A DNA stretch of 64,000 nt, from NCBI GenBank assembly GCA_951217055.1, contig OX578285.1:49478024-49542023 (forward strand). The letters run 5' to 3'. The translations under genes were made by a program, and so were the position numbers. Under the pieces are notes generated by a model. That model searched no databases, was not told where the DNA came from, and saw only the letters and a program-made list of their open reading frames with translations. Within the stretch, counting starts at the first letter, position 1, and each line of letters begins with the position of its first letter. This document shows, one piece after another, positions 1 to 10,827 of the stretch. The stretch comes from Gerris lacustris. Lineage: Eukaryota > Arthropoda > Insecta > Hemiptera > Gerridae.

Positions 1-60
1 GCTAAATTTTGTCAAAATCGACCCAGTAGTTTAGGTTCCACGCGACTGCACAGACGACAG
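1..60 (-). repeat. Family B repeat, end fragment
   Basis: The stretch carries the block GTCAAAATCGACCCAGTAGT followed by TTAGG and a TCTG/GACA-rich run. The same block recurs at 40218-40260 and, inverted, at 57345-57400. It is a truncated piece of the dispersed family B repeat; the rest lies outside the window or has been lost. Confidence 0.6.
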
Positions 61-153
61 ACAGAAATTTAAAAAAAAAAAACACTTTTTCTTGGGTTTA
101 TTTTGGAATGAAAATCCGATGGTTGTTGTGGTTAAATTTTTTTTTGTTTAATT

Positions 154-191
154 CAAAGCTTTCGCGTAGGGAGCCTAAGCTTCATCAGTGA
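154..191 (-). ncRNA. Hammerhead-like ribozyme motif, copy 1
   Basis: On the minus strand CUGAUGA (188-182) is followed by a potential stem II, GCUUAGG/CCUACGC closed by loop CUC (6 of 7 pairs), and then GAAA (163-160). These are the order and sequence of the hammerhead core. After GAAA comes GCUUU, compatible with a two-base stem III and a CUU cleavage triplet. Stem I is weak (UCA/UGA). A related copy lies at 7024-7065, with a U-A to C-G covariation in stem II. Hammerheads with very short stem III are known from Penelope-like retroelements; the link to such an element here is inference, and activity is untested. Confidence 0.45.
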
Positions 192-443
192 TATTTAGTG
201 AGGAATGTAATGTCTTGTTTAATTTTCTTCAGTTTTTTATGCATTTCAATTAGCTGGTTGTAGTCTTTTCGTAGGGATGGTTATATCACTAATATAATAT
301 AATACTGATATAATATCACTGATGAAGCTAGCCATTATTAAAAAGTTGTAAAAAAAACTAGTAATATTGTTTTTTTAATTCGTCCCTGAAGACTGAGAAG
401 TAGTATAATAAGGGATCAACAGAAGAATAAATTCATAAAATCT

Positions 444-1482
444 ATTGGGCGTTTTAATATCTTCAAACCATGAAGAACACGAATCTATAGTCAAAAAAAT
501 CTGCTGACCTTACTTTTTTAAGAAAATTGAAAAATTAATAAAAATTTTCTCATACTGAGTCTTTGTATTTCTATTGCTTTTTTAGCTGATAAGAAATGTT
601 TTGTGACTTTTTTCCGACATTATTATAGAGAATTACAATATATGAGACCGAGGGGGGGGGGGGGGAGAGGTACAAGAAACATTAAAGGGCGGGGGAAATA
701 TTGTATTTTAGCATCATATTTGAATGAAAAAAGTAAATAAAAGTATAATATTTTAATTATTTATGTCCATAGGGGTATTAAATAAATAAAAACTACTTCA
801 TTTAGTTTTTAAAGATGATATTCCCTACCTTTGAGACATCTTCTAACCTTTGTTAGAGGTCTTGTTGTCAAAAAAATCAAAAAGTTTGCAAAACTAATTT
901 TCGTTAATTTAAAAAAATTTAAATAAGAGTCATGAGTTGTTGCCTAGTTGGTAACTAAAATTTAAAAGTTTAATGCAAAATTAGTTTTGCATTAAACTTT
1001 TTGATTTTTTGACAACAAGACCTCTAACAAAGGTTAGAAGATGTCCAAAAGGTAGGGACAAAATATCATCTTTAAAAACTAAATGAAGTAGTTTTTATTT
1101 ACTTAATACCCTTATGGACCTAAATAATTAAAATATTATACATAATAAGGGGACTACAAAACATTATATATATTATATATAAAATGGGTAAATAAAAGAA
1201 GTGGGTTTGCCCAATCTTTTTTGCTCCAACAACATTGCCCCCAATGTTTCTGGTACCCTCCCTCGGTCACATATATAGTAATTCTCTAGAATAATGTCAG
1301 AAAAAAGTCACAAAACATTCCTTATAAGCTGAAAAAGCAATAGAAATACAAAGACTCAATATGAGAAAAAATCGATTTGATTAATTTCTTATTTTTCAAT
1401 TTTATTGAAAAAGTAAGGTCAGCAGATTTTTTTGACTTAAGATTCGCGTTCTTCGTGGTTTAAAGATATTAAAACGCCCAAT
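444..1482. mobile_element. Long foldback (inverted-repeat) element, ~1.04 kb
   Basis: ATTGGGCGTTTTAATATC at 444 is inverted at 1465-1482. Complementarity continues inward for several hundred bases (examples: GAGTCTTTGTATTTCTATTG at 557 and its complement near 1340; CCTCTAACAAAGGTTAGAAG near 1021 against 844-865). The arms are about 450 bp with an unpaired apex at about 905-960. A 14-base G run lies in the left arm (652-665). No ORF is present. It looks like a non-autonomous foldback transposon; no clear target duplication was seen. Confidence 0.7.
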
Positions 1483-1689
1483 AATTTTTTTTTTTTTACA
1501 AATTTGTTTTTAGGCGAAAAATGGGTCGAAACCCCCAAAAACACAATTTTTCCGAACTTTAGGCGCATTTCCCGGGAAAACTGTACGTATAGGAGAAATT
1601 TTGACTTGAGATTCGGATTCAGCATACGAAAATACAATATAAAAGAACATTTTCATTGAGAAGGATTTTTTTTCAGAACAGTGTTAGAC

Positions 1690-2462
1690 TTTAATGTCTA
1701 ATTGAAGCGAGCTTCTTACATTCAACGAAATATGCATCTTGTCTGTCTGTCTGTCTGTCTGTGTGTAACGTTTACGTGTCCGACGATAACTAGAGTAAAA
1801 GTTGACCGATTTCGTTAAAATTTGGTATACATCTTCCTTCTACTAATACTCAGGCTAAGTTCGTTGGACAGCGTGATCCGTCCAGCGCAAATGCTCGCGT
1901 AAACGTGAGCTTCAAATTTAAAATTGGAATTTCAAGACGGGAAAAACTTCTATCATCACCTATTCGACGAGATGAACATTTTTTTTCAAATAACATTTTT
2001 TAGTAAAACCAACAACGACACTGCTATGATTTAATAAAGATCGCTAAAACTATTAAAGCGGACCTAAACGTTTAAAATAGAGAAATCAACCTTTTTACCG
2101 ATATCTTACGTTCTAACGTAACGATTTTAATAAAACTTAATGAACATCGTCTAAAGTACAATTGAAACACGTATGTAAAATTTCAACTTGATACAAGCAG
2201 TAGTATTTGAGTAATGAAGTGATACATTTATAATAATTGTTTAAAAGCTATTAAGGGTGGTTAAGATTCTTATAGTCGTATTGTGTGTAGGTTTGTTTAG
2301 GAAGTAAAGCTTTGTACCGAGTACCCCCACTCTACCCCTGACTACCCTCTTCCACTTATCTTCAACTATGAACTATGACATTCATAATGATTAACAAATT
2401 TCAATATTCAGTATTTTATTGCAATACGCTCGCTTCAATGATAGAGCCACGCGATGCCTAGT
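1690..2462 (+). mobile_element. Family A element, full-length copy 1
   Basis: This 770-bp block is collinear with 63163-63933 from end to end. The left end reads TTGAAGCGAGC and the right end holds the complementary CGCTCGCTTCAA, giving a short terminal or subterminal inverted repeat. Homology between the two copies stops just after CACGCGATGCCTAGTA. A (TCTG)n run sits near the left end at 1739-1762. There is no coding potential. The CTAG|T stop recalls a Helitron 3' end, but no proper 3' hairpin or 5' TC boundary is convincing, so the class stays open. Confidence 0.65.
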
Positions 2463-3137
2463 AATTACTAAATATTAGACTTGTATTCATTAAAACTGTT
2501 TGAAAACAAGTAATTATGTGTGGTAATATAGCTAAGTTAAGATTGGGTTATAAAGCTTTGACCAGACACAGGTATGCCACTATAACTCTAGGGGGATAAA
2601 GCAACTCAATTACTGGTTTTATTGTTACGTTGACTTGCAAGGTCGTAACATATTATGAGTATTATATTACTGAAGGTGTTTAAGCTATTGACGATACCGC
2701 AGGCTGAGTAGACATTGTAGTGACTATGTGATATTAATTAAGTAGGTTGGGATAGTGTATATAGGACGCGTGTGGAGCTAGAAGCACGTAGGAGACAGTG
2801 AACGTTAGTCAACTAGTCATAGTCATGCCTCACTCTATTTGTAGTTAGCCTATAGGCTCACGTCTCACATGTACCTGCTTCTAATCTACCACTACGCAAA
2901 CACATCTCTCTTAATTATTACTAGCTCGCTTGTTGTCGAGTCATAAGCTCGTTTTTATTTCATCTTTACACGAGTCGAAATTTATTCATATATATATTGT
3001 TCTAATAGATAGAATAAATCACTAAATGTATTAAAAAAAAAAATCCTGTCGACCAACTCGAAATTTTCTTACATAAATAGTCATACTGTATTTAAATCTC
3101 GTAACATCTAATTAAATATTTATATAGTAATTAGGTT
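2463..3137. other. Unassigned non-coding stretch, weakly LTR-like
   Basis: No ORF. A TATA-like GTATATAGGAC at about 2757 is followed by CAGTGAACG and, 250 bp later, an AATAAA at about 3013, an order also seen in solo LTRs. No TG...CA ends with matching target duplications could be found, so this is only a hint. Confidence 0.2.
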
Positions 3138-3400
3138 TGTCCCTTCTTCTAATCTTCGTTTTTTCTGTGGGTCGATCAAGGGTAGTAAATAAGTATTTCA
3201 ACTAAGGTGAAATCGTTCTTAAACTTGGCTATATTTCGCCCCACTCCGGGGCATATTCATGCCTAAAAACATCGAAAAAACTTAATTATAAATTAATGTT
3301 CTTTAAATAACTATTTTACATGATTTAAAATACAATAAATTATTACAAAAATAAAGGTAAGGACTTATTTCTTACCTTATCTTAAGAAGTATGGATCATT
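3138..3400. repeat. Family F inverted-repeat element, partial
   Basis: CTTCTTCTAATCTTCGTT and GTGGGTCGAT near 3142-3175, CCGGGGCATATTCATGC at about 3246, and GTAAGGAC...CTTACCTTATCTTAAG at about 3357 all recur in the 53857-54996 element, some inverted. This copy is shortened; no gene is present. Confidence 0.5.
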
Positions 3401-3544
3401 ATGTTAAAACAATTGAAAAAAAATTATTTAATATTGACCACATAGTGGCTTCGTCAACACCTTAAATATTGGATAATTAAATATTGTTTATTTTCTTCAC
3501 TTGATCCCTTATGTTATAAGAGAATATTTTCTTTTAACCCATGA

Positions 3545-3819
3545 GTCGTCTATACTTCGCCCATACCTGGGCATCATCAAGCCTAAAATAACATAAATAA
3601 TATCATAACAATTTGTTATTTGATCTTAAAATAATCTCTTTTTTTTTTAAATGTAATTCTGTTAGATAAAATTAAGATTGTTATGAATTCTTTCTGTAGA
3701 CAAATTTATGTTGTGTTTTAAGATCAAATAACATATTCTTATATAGTAACATATTATAATATATTGTTTATGTTATTTTAGGCCTGTAGATGCCCAGATA
3801 TGGGTAAAATATAGCCAAC
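3545..3819. mobile_element. Short foldback element with GGGCAT...GCC ends
   Basis: The left end CTTCGCCCATACCTGGGCAT pairs with ATGCCCAGATATGGG near 3790. TTAGGCCTGTAGATGCCC mirrors GGGCATCATCAAGCC. The arms also share AACAAATTGTTATTTGATC against its complement near 3720. The ends match the palindrome at 10828-11526, so both belong to one foldback family. Confidence 0.6.
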
Positions 3820-3873
3820 TAATAAATTAAAAGGAAATATCCGGTCTTTTTTAGTTTTTTTTTTTTTAAAAAC

Positions 3874-4268
3874 ATTTATCTCCAGTAGGGAGAAAAAGTT
3901 ATGATTTTGGATTAGGTTAGAGGGACTAAAGTAAGTTTTTTCTTCCCTGAACTCAAAAAGTAGGGAGAAAAAGTAAAACCAAGGAGAAAAGAAAGGTTTG
4001 CCAAATGAATTATTTTATAAATAGTAGAGAATAAATGGCTAATGTAGTGAGGTTGTAGAAATCAGGTTGGCGACACTGATTTTTCGACCTTGTTTATCAT
4101 TGCTTAAACCTCTATCTAAAATAACCTTCTATTTGAGGTTAATTGCAATTCTTATTTGTATTTAATATTGAATCTCTTATATGTGCTATTAAAAGTCAAC
4201 AATTATTGTTATAGATAAAAACTGTGCATTGAATAAAAATGTGTATTTTCTCCCTACTGGAGATAAAA
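3874..4268. mobile_element. Inverted-repeat element, ~395 bp
   Basis: ATCTCCAGTAGGGAGAAAA at 3878 is repeated in perfect inverse at 4246-4264. The interior has a further GTAGGGAGAAAAAGT near 3961. There is no ORF; this is consistent with a small non-autonomous DNA element. Confidence 0.55.
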
Positions 4269-4276
4269 TATGGTAC

Positions 4277-4435
4277 GTACCTCGGGAGTAAAGTGCTATA
4301 AATCCCCCCTCCCGATAATTATCTCTCTCGGCTTCGCCTCGGGATTTAGGGACCATGGTTCCTTTGGCTTCGCCTCAAGAACCAACTTATTCGCTCAGGG
4401 AATAATGGCAATGACCTACTTTACTCCCTAGGTGC
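4277..4435. mobile_element. MITE, ~160 bp
   Basis: GTACCTCGGGAGTAAAGT at the left end is mirrored, with two mismatches, by ACTTTACTCCCTAGGTGC at the right end. The interior has a repeated GGCTTCGCCTC motif. It abuts the 3874-4268 element. No target duplication was recognised. Confidence 0.5.
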
Positions 4436-4589
4436 ATAAATAAATATATATTTCATCCCTAAAGACTAACAAAAAAAAGAAAAAAAGAAAATCCAATAAT
4501 TTAAATAATTCACAATTTAACACATTTAAAAAGTGTTGGATAGGTGTTGTTTACATATCACTTTCGATTCCTAACAAAATCATAATTAT

Positions 4590-5090
4590 TTTTATCGGTA
4601 GCTCGGAAACTAGATTTTCCTTGTAAAACCACTTACACGGTTACATTCGTATTTAACTAGAATTATAAAATAGAATTTTTTAATCGAAATTGTTGGAATC
4701 GTTTTCGAGAAATATCTTTTTACACGTTTTATCAGTGTTTCTTAAAGGCTCCCATACACGGTCAAAATGTGTGCGCAAACATTTTGACCGTGTATGGGGC
4801 TGTTTGATGTTTGAGCATAATGTTTGATTGTGTATGGGGGCCTTAAGGGGTAGGCGCCTTTAAATTTAGAGCTCAAATTCACACCTGGATTTGGCCTAGA
4901 AGTGTGATTTTTCCTGAGCATGTATGCCAAATTTAATGTAAATCAATTTTAACAGGTATCTATATAAGTTCCACGCATCTGCACGGACTACTTTTTACAA
5001 ACGGTTTATTGGACTCAAAACGTGAAAAAACGTGAAAATCCGTCGAAATACCAAAATATAATTTTTCCGCTATCGAAATACATTCTCAAT
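4590..5090 (-). repeat. Family B repeat, copy interrupted by a MITE
   Basis: The order of blocks matches the uninterrupted copy at 39803-40330: CGGAAACTAGATTTT, ATCGTTTTCGAG, CAGTGTTT, GGGGTAGGCGCC, TGTATGCCAAATTT. The block CAGTGTTT is separated from GGGGTAGGCG by the 98-bp element at 4746-4843, with TAA on each side, so the empty site can be read from the other copy. Confidence 0.6.
4746..4843. mobile_element. PIF/Harbinger-like MITE, 98 bp, TAA target duplication
   Basis: AGGCTCCCATACACGGTCAA at the left end pairs with TTGATTGTGTATGGGGGCCT at the right end. The element is flanked by TAA at 4743-4745 and 4844-4846. The left half also folds on itself (CCATACACGGTCAAAATG against CATTTTGACCGTGTATGG). 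A TAA/TTA 3-bp duplication is typical of PIF/Harbinger elements; assignment to that superfamily is inference. Confidence 0.65.
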
Positions 5091-5311
5091 AATATTTATT
5101 ATACCACATGAGAGAAAGTAAAAAATCAATCATTTCTTGTGTATAAAAACGAGTTAAGTGAACATTATCTGGAACTAGGTAAATTAATGATATTTTCTCT
5201 AGGTTTATTAATGATTAATTTTATATAAAAACATGTAATGACAAACTTTCAATTTTCTAGTATGTAAATAGTTATTATTCTAATATTCTACAAAGGCAGT
5301 AAAAAAAGAAA

Positions 5312-5360
5312 AAAAAAAGGAGGGCAGCATTGGGCGTGGTCAGTGCTTGGATGGGTGACC
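5312..5360 (+). repeat. 5S rRNA-like fragment (internal promoter region)
   Basis: GGCAGCATTGGGCGTGGTCA, followed by GTGCTTGGATGGGTGACCG, resembles the 3' half of animal 5S rRNA, including the box C region. The 5' half and the 3' terminal stem are missing, so this is not a 5S gene. It is probably the relic of a 5S-derived SINE like those at 49.6 and 50.3 kb. Confidence 0.55.
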
Positions 5361-6884
5361 GTTTAGAACTAACTGATTATTTTATTATCATTTTTTTTTT
5401 AATTTATACATTATTTTTATTTTTTCTATTATATTTATTTAATTATTTGAATTTTAGCGACAGATGTATACAAACGTTGATGCTTAACAAAAGTATCGCA
5501 ATAGTTAATAACTATGATCGCTTATAACGTTTAAACTAATTAATGGAATTTCATCGGAATTTTTTAAAATTTTTTTCCTTATTTTTTACCGGTTCTAACG
5601 ATATGCTACGCGTCAAAAACGTATTTATATGATTGAGTATTTTAGGTCATTTTAGGGTAAAAACAAAAACGTCTACTTCTTGATCTCAACGGCTATTTAG
5701 TATGTACTTATAGGTACAAGTATTTATATGTACTTTCGGTATTATTAAACGTCAAAGTTACAAAATTCAAAAATCGATAACTTTAAAATGGCGGCCAATA
5801 TCAAAATAAAATTTGGTGGATTTATTTTTCATACTGAGAGGTGTACATTCTTGTCAAATTTCAATTCGATCGGACCACTTTTCGATTTTTTAAAATTGTT
5901 TGCTGACTCTGCAAACTAGGTTCAAGATGGCGTAAAATGTTTAAAAATTTTCCGGGCGGTACAACTAGAAGTAAGGACTAATTTTTCTAAAAAGTTTTAA
6001 GGCAACTTAGGTTAAATACCCTGGGCACTACGATGATAACTGATAACACACATACAGACGTCATGCAGAAAACCACACAGGAGGTCTAAGAAATACCCAA
6101 AACGGATAATTCAGTTGAAATCTCGAAAACTTTTTTTTTGGGTGAAAACATAACATTGCCTACCATAGGTGAGGAAAAGTTAAAAAAAAAATAACTTGTT
6201 TCTACACAAAATCACTAGAAAATTTATGTATTTTTAGATCTGATTTCTATCACTCTAATAACCAGGTTCAGTCCTCTAATTGTAAAATTATTGTATATTT
6301 AGGGGAAAAAACAATAGTATGAATGTTGCTTGGCTGTCAGAGAGACGAGACATGTTTTATTCCAATGATCATATTAAGAGAAGGTGCTCTAACATATGAA
6401 ATACATTATTAGTTTTGTATTTAGGTAGAGGTAGAAATACTCTACATATCTAGGGTGCACAAAGCAAGGTTTCCTTACTTCCATCCATGAAGGTAAAAGA
6501 CAGGGGTGTGACTTTTCATATCTATAGAACGAAAAAAAAAATGTTACAATAACATTTTCCTGTTTTAGATATTGACATCTTTCATTCTATTATTTTCTCC
6601 GTGGAAGATGAGACAGAGGCACAAATACTGAGAAGCGATCCTAAAGAAATGGAAAAGAAATTCTTTTCCACCATAAGCCCCTCGATTGCAACGGAATGGA
6701 ATGTCAGGATAAGAATATACGACAGCAAGTCGATAAAAACCTACCATGCTTGACCTTTATCATAAAGGATTATGAAACTGACGAAGCCGTATACACTTGT
6801 TCGTAACGTTGCAGGCAATCGTACCATTACAATAATATATAAAAATTCTAAGCCTTAAGAAAAGTTTCGACGGAGGAAACCTTA
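5361..6884. other. Non-coding AT-rich stretch without recognised feature
   Basis: I see only simple A/T runs and short ORFs with no family resemblance. Part of 5740-5940 (AAAATGGCGGCC and surroundings) has the look of a dispersed repeat. Confidence 0.4.
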
Positions 6885-7023
6885 GAAAAAGTCCACTGGA
6901 AGCGACTATGCTACCAGGCGACTATGCGCGACCAATCCCAATATATAGAGTACAATAATATAAATAAGAGAGAAGGAGATTAGTTCGAATAAAAGTCCGG
7001 TGGGTGTAGTTTACGTTTTTATT

Positions 7024-7065
7024 ATCAGAGCTTTCGTTCAGGGAGCTTGAGCTTCATCAGTGATC
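7024..7065 (-). ncRNA. Hammerhead-like ribozyme motif, copy 2
   Basis: Minus strand: CUGAUGA (60-54 of the 7000s), stem II GCUCAAG/CCUGAAC with loop CUC (5 of 7 pairs), GAAA (35-32), GC, then a CUC triplet. Stem I can form AUCA/UGAU directly flanking the core and extends beyond an internal loop with UUUU/AAAA. All conserved core nucleotides of the hammerhead are present. Stem III would be only A-U and G-C without a loop, as in hammerheads thought to act as dimers. Two stem II mismatches may mean decay. Confidence 0.5.
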
Positions 7066-7106
7066 TACAAAATATGAAATCGAAACTAATAGTTACTAAC
7101 AGTGTA

Positions 7107-7267
7107 AGTCGTTTTTGGTGGTGTTTTCCAGTGTGTAAGATATTATAATTATCTCTGTCTAATGTGTGTTTATTATTGTGTGCGCGTTCCAGAATCAGAA
7201 CACGCACACAATAATAAACACAGATAATTATAATATTTTACACACTGAAACACAACCAAAAACGACA
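7107..7267. repeat. 160-bp imperfect palindrome
   Basis: GTCGTTTTTGG at 7108 pairs with CCAAAAACGAC ending at 7266. The arms continue through GTGTGTAA and ATAATTATCT to GTGTTTATTATTGTGTGCG and its inverse, around an apex at about 7193. It starts about 40 bp from the hammerhead-like motif and may belong to the same element. Confidence 0.65.
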
Positions 7268-7854
7268 CACTTGAAATGTTATACATAAAATCTAATACGA
7301 ACAACATAAACTTGAAACAGGACACCAATAAATTAAGTAATATTTATGCAAATATTATATCCAATATTAATAAAAATAAATAGTTTACTCTATGTTTAAA
7401 AACATAAAGTGTTTTTCCATTCTCGCGTTGTTTTTACCCGTTATTGTGTTCCCTTTGATCCTTTAGATTTTAATCCCACCGGTACTTGGTCTTTCCTCTA
7501 GTTCCTTAACCTCCCGGGAGTAAAATCCCAGTAAATCCCCTCCACTTTCCTTACCTATTTATCCTAGCTGTTTTTCCACACCATACTCATTCACTTCAAT
7601 AGACATTATGTGTAATCTTAAATTTTTTAAATTATACCATATTTTCATTTCCAGAGTATTTTTATGTTTTTTGTTAAATATGTTTAATTATTTTAATTTA
7701 AAAAAAGTTATAATAACGTGCTCTACAATAATGCTGTTAATTTTTGAGTTTAATGAATTTTTACACCTTATTTGGTAAGGTTTTTTTCTGTACTAATGTT
7801 ATTTTATTACACACACACCGTAAATAATAATAATAAAAACATAATAATAAAAAC

Positions 7855-7912
7855 GTAATAGTAATAATAATTATTATTATTTTTATAATAATAATAATAA
7901 TAATAATAATAA
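7855..7912. repeat. (TAA)n microsatellite
   Basis: A run of AATAAT/ATTATT units with a few interruptions. Confidence 0.8.
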
Positions 7913-8185
7913 AACATAAACAACACCCACCAGCCTTTCATTCCTACTAATCTCCTTCTCTCTTATATATATTTTACAAGTCCACATAATACCCCTTCTA
8001 TTACAATAATATAACCTCGTCCTTTGCAAGCGACCTTGAGCAAGCGACCTTGAGCAGGCGACCATGCGCTACTACCAACGACAACAGGCGACTAGCGACT
8101 GTTCCCACTGAAATGGGATTAATCGCTCGTAGTCGCCAGTTTAAATACCTTGTTTACTCTAAGCTTAGCACTTGTTATTAGTATA

Positions 8186-8812
8186 CCAGGTGTCTCAGCT
8201 AATATGGAACACCGAACTATCTCCGGAACCAAGATAGATAGAAAGATGCGGTTTTCATGATTCGATAATGGCTATAAATGCGTTATAGGAAAAATGCTAG
8301 ACATTTTTTGTGTTCACCAAAAGTGTGTGTACTTTACATAATACAAAAAAAATGAATAGGAAGCCATATTTTTAGACTAGATTTGTATTCTATTCCAAAA
8401 AATAAGAATATTTTACTCTCATGGGAAATTTTTCGCACCGAACATTAGTTTGCCGTCTGGAGAGCTCTGAACCTGCTAAAATTAAAACTTTAAGTCCATT
8501 TTGCAGCTAAACTAATGGATTTAGGGGAAAAAATTAAAATACAAAAAGTTCTTATTTTTTGCCGTAAAATCCATATCTATTTTTAAAAACATGCATTGTA
8601 GGCAATTTTTTTACGTTTTGAGTATTACTGAATTGAACACTTTTTTTAGGTTAGAAACAGTTACAAATAAGATATGTATTTTGGACTGGATTTGGATGGC
8701 TTGGAATGATTTTAAAAAATATGGCTTCCTATTCACTTTTTTTTTATTATGTAAACTGCACACACTTTCACTCTACACAGAAAATTTTTAACACCGATTT
8801 CTTCTACGGGTT
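8186..8812. mobile_element. Diverged MITE, same family as 21373-21777
   Basis: CAGCTAATATGGAAC, AGATAGATAGAAAGATG and ATAGGAAGCCATATTTTTAG match the 21.4-kb element in order. The right arm (TATGGCTTCCTATTCAC, then GCACACACTTT) is the inverse. About 200 bp of extra central sequence separates the arms, and the right terminus is eroded. Confidence 0.55.
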
Positions 8813-9066
8813 TGAAACCAACGCCTTATGAGAGAGGTGTTCTACAAAATATACATTAAGTCCAGATCATCCATTTAAAAAAATCACCCCAGAACTCACA
8901 GAAAGAGCAATATACTACACGGTATGACGCACAGATACGTAAAGTTAAAGTCGCGAGAAGTCGCTTACAGTGGACGACCCTTGCCGCGCTTAATCGCCTG
9001 ATTCCAGTCGCCTGTAGTCGCCTGGTCGCATAGTCGCGCGTAGTCGCTTCCAGTGGACGACAGGCC

Positions 9067-10544
9067 TAAGGTAGACGCGAAGCATGTGATGTTTACCCTG
9101 TTATCAGGTTTTACGCTCTTACTATTAAAAAATAATAGAAATAGGATTGACATTTTTCGTCATTCCTATTTATAACCGTGGTTTTGCTTCGACCGAAGTC
9201 TTCAAGTACTGGCGATAATCAGGGTTGGATTTTCGATTATTATAGGGATGATTAGACGTTAGAGGTGGGGCTAAGGCCCGCCAACTTATTGAGAAAAAAA
9301 AAAATTAAATAAAAAATATTTATTTTATTTTATTTATTTAGAAAAGAAAAACTATTTAGAACACAAATAAATACATACATTAGATATATATAGTTTTAGT
9401 GTTCATAGAGCACTACAAATACCAATAAACAATTAATACCTACGGTTATGCCCGAGCGGTGGGCCAAGGGGTAGGGCATGTTGAGTGCGGAACATCCCCA
9501 ACGCGCGGCTAGAATCGCTGAAATATGAAGGGGTCTTGGGCTAAGCCCGAACCCTCGCGCCGAGCAAGATGGTAGAATAGAGGGGTTTTACTGGGCTTGA
9601 AAACTAGTTTATATTCTCTCTACTAGATAGCAGTGGTGGGATAGATAAAATATATTATATACTTTTCCCATTTTTTTGCAATTATAAATTAAATTTATGA
9701 TCTTTTTATTATCAAATATATTGAGCAAATCACTTCTGATGCTAAATTTAAAATAATAATGCAAATTTAAAAAAACAAACAAAAAAAAAACAAACAGTCT
9801 AACTGAAGTTTGTGTAACGTAAGGTCTCGATAACATTTTACGCATTTTTTTGGGTATATAGTTAAACATATTATTTTTTATACATTCTCATAGTACTGTT
9901 GATTAATTGATCATGAGATCATATGCAGCATCAATTAGATGTTTTCCACGTAAAGAAATCTCGTACCATCATAAATTTGCAGATATTTATGAGGACCTAC
10001 TATAGCATCACACTCAGTGTCGTAAACGTAGCAAGATTCCCCAGCATGACACTGTTCGAACTAGTATAGGGATGGTAAGATGTGGTCAAAGGGTTCTTTA
10101 CCGAGAATAAAAGTCCGAAAAGCGACGTCAATATGAAATCCATTACTGTATAGATATTTCAAGTTAAAGGTCTGATCTAAGTAATTGGGTAATTGTTCTC
10201 GTCGAAATCTAACACTAGTCCACATTGGGGACTAAAAGAAATATCAAATAACTAGCTGCTCAGTAAATGAGAACTAACGGAGACGAAAGTAAGAATAACT
10301 ATTGGACGGAAAGACCGGACACATGGAATTTCTTAGCAATTAAAGGTTTATAGAAAATACAAGAATAAGACACGTGGAGATACGACCCGGCTCCCTACAC
10401 ACATCTAATTACCCGTTCTATCTTTAACTAACTCCAATTACTTATCCAATTAATCGTTTCCTAATAATCATTTATTTCATTTGTTTTGGGCTCTACAACA
10501 ATAACGAAATGTGCGTAATACCGTTATATATAAGTATTTTAGGA
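9067..10544. other. Non-coding stretch, no gene recognised
   Basis: It contains low-complexity A/T (9290-9350) and a GC-richer patch at 9445-9600. That patch starts GCCCGAGCGGTGGGCC and may be a decayed tRNA-derived repeat. Nothing else can be supported. Confidence 0.35.
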
Positions 10545-10827
10545 CGGCCTTTCCCAACCTTTTTGATGCCGCGACTCTATAAGGCTCGTTTCACACCTAT
10601 ACGGTTCGGTTCGTTTTCGGTCGCACCCGACACGTGTGAAACGGTGTATACGGCGTGTGTTCGGTACCTAATAGACACCTGAGAGGACCGAAAGCCCCCT
10701 CGAAACGAATCGGTTTCATCCGGTTTATATTCGGTTCCAGGGTTAATAGAAGCAATTGGTCGTACACACATATACGGTTTAGTTTCGGTTCGGTTACGTT
10801 TTAGGCAAGCGAAAATATTATTGTAAA

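Larger units (their letters stand above)
6885..9066. mobile_element. Composite inverted-repeat region with GCGACT-rich ends
   Basis: GTCCACTGGAAGCGACTA near 6890 is mirrored by TAGTCGCTTCCAGTGGAC at about 9040-9057. Further GGCGAC/GCGACT motifs cluster at 6905-6945, 8025-8115 and 8943-9060. Inside, AAGAGAGAAGGAGATTAG at about 6966 is inverted at about 7949-7966, followed on both sides by CCGGTGGGTGTAG-like sequence. The simplest reading is one DNA element with iterated subterminal motifs, containing a second inverted-repeat element and other insertions. The exact borders are uncertain. Confidence 0.4.

Noticed and set aside
2518..3020. Solo LTR
   Set aside because: TATA-like and AATAAA signals occur, but no matching termini or target duplication could be found.
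5312..5360. 5S rRNA gene
   Set aside because: Only the 3' half is recognisable; no 5' half or terminal stem.
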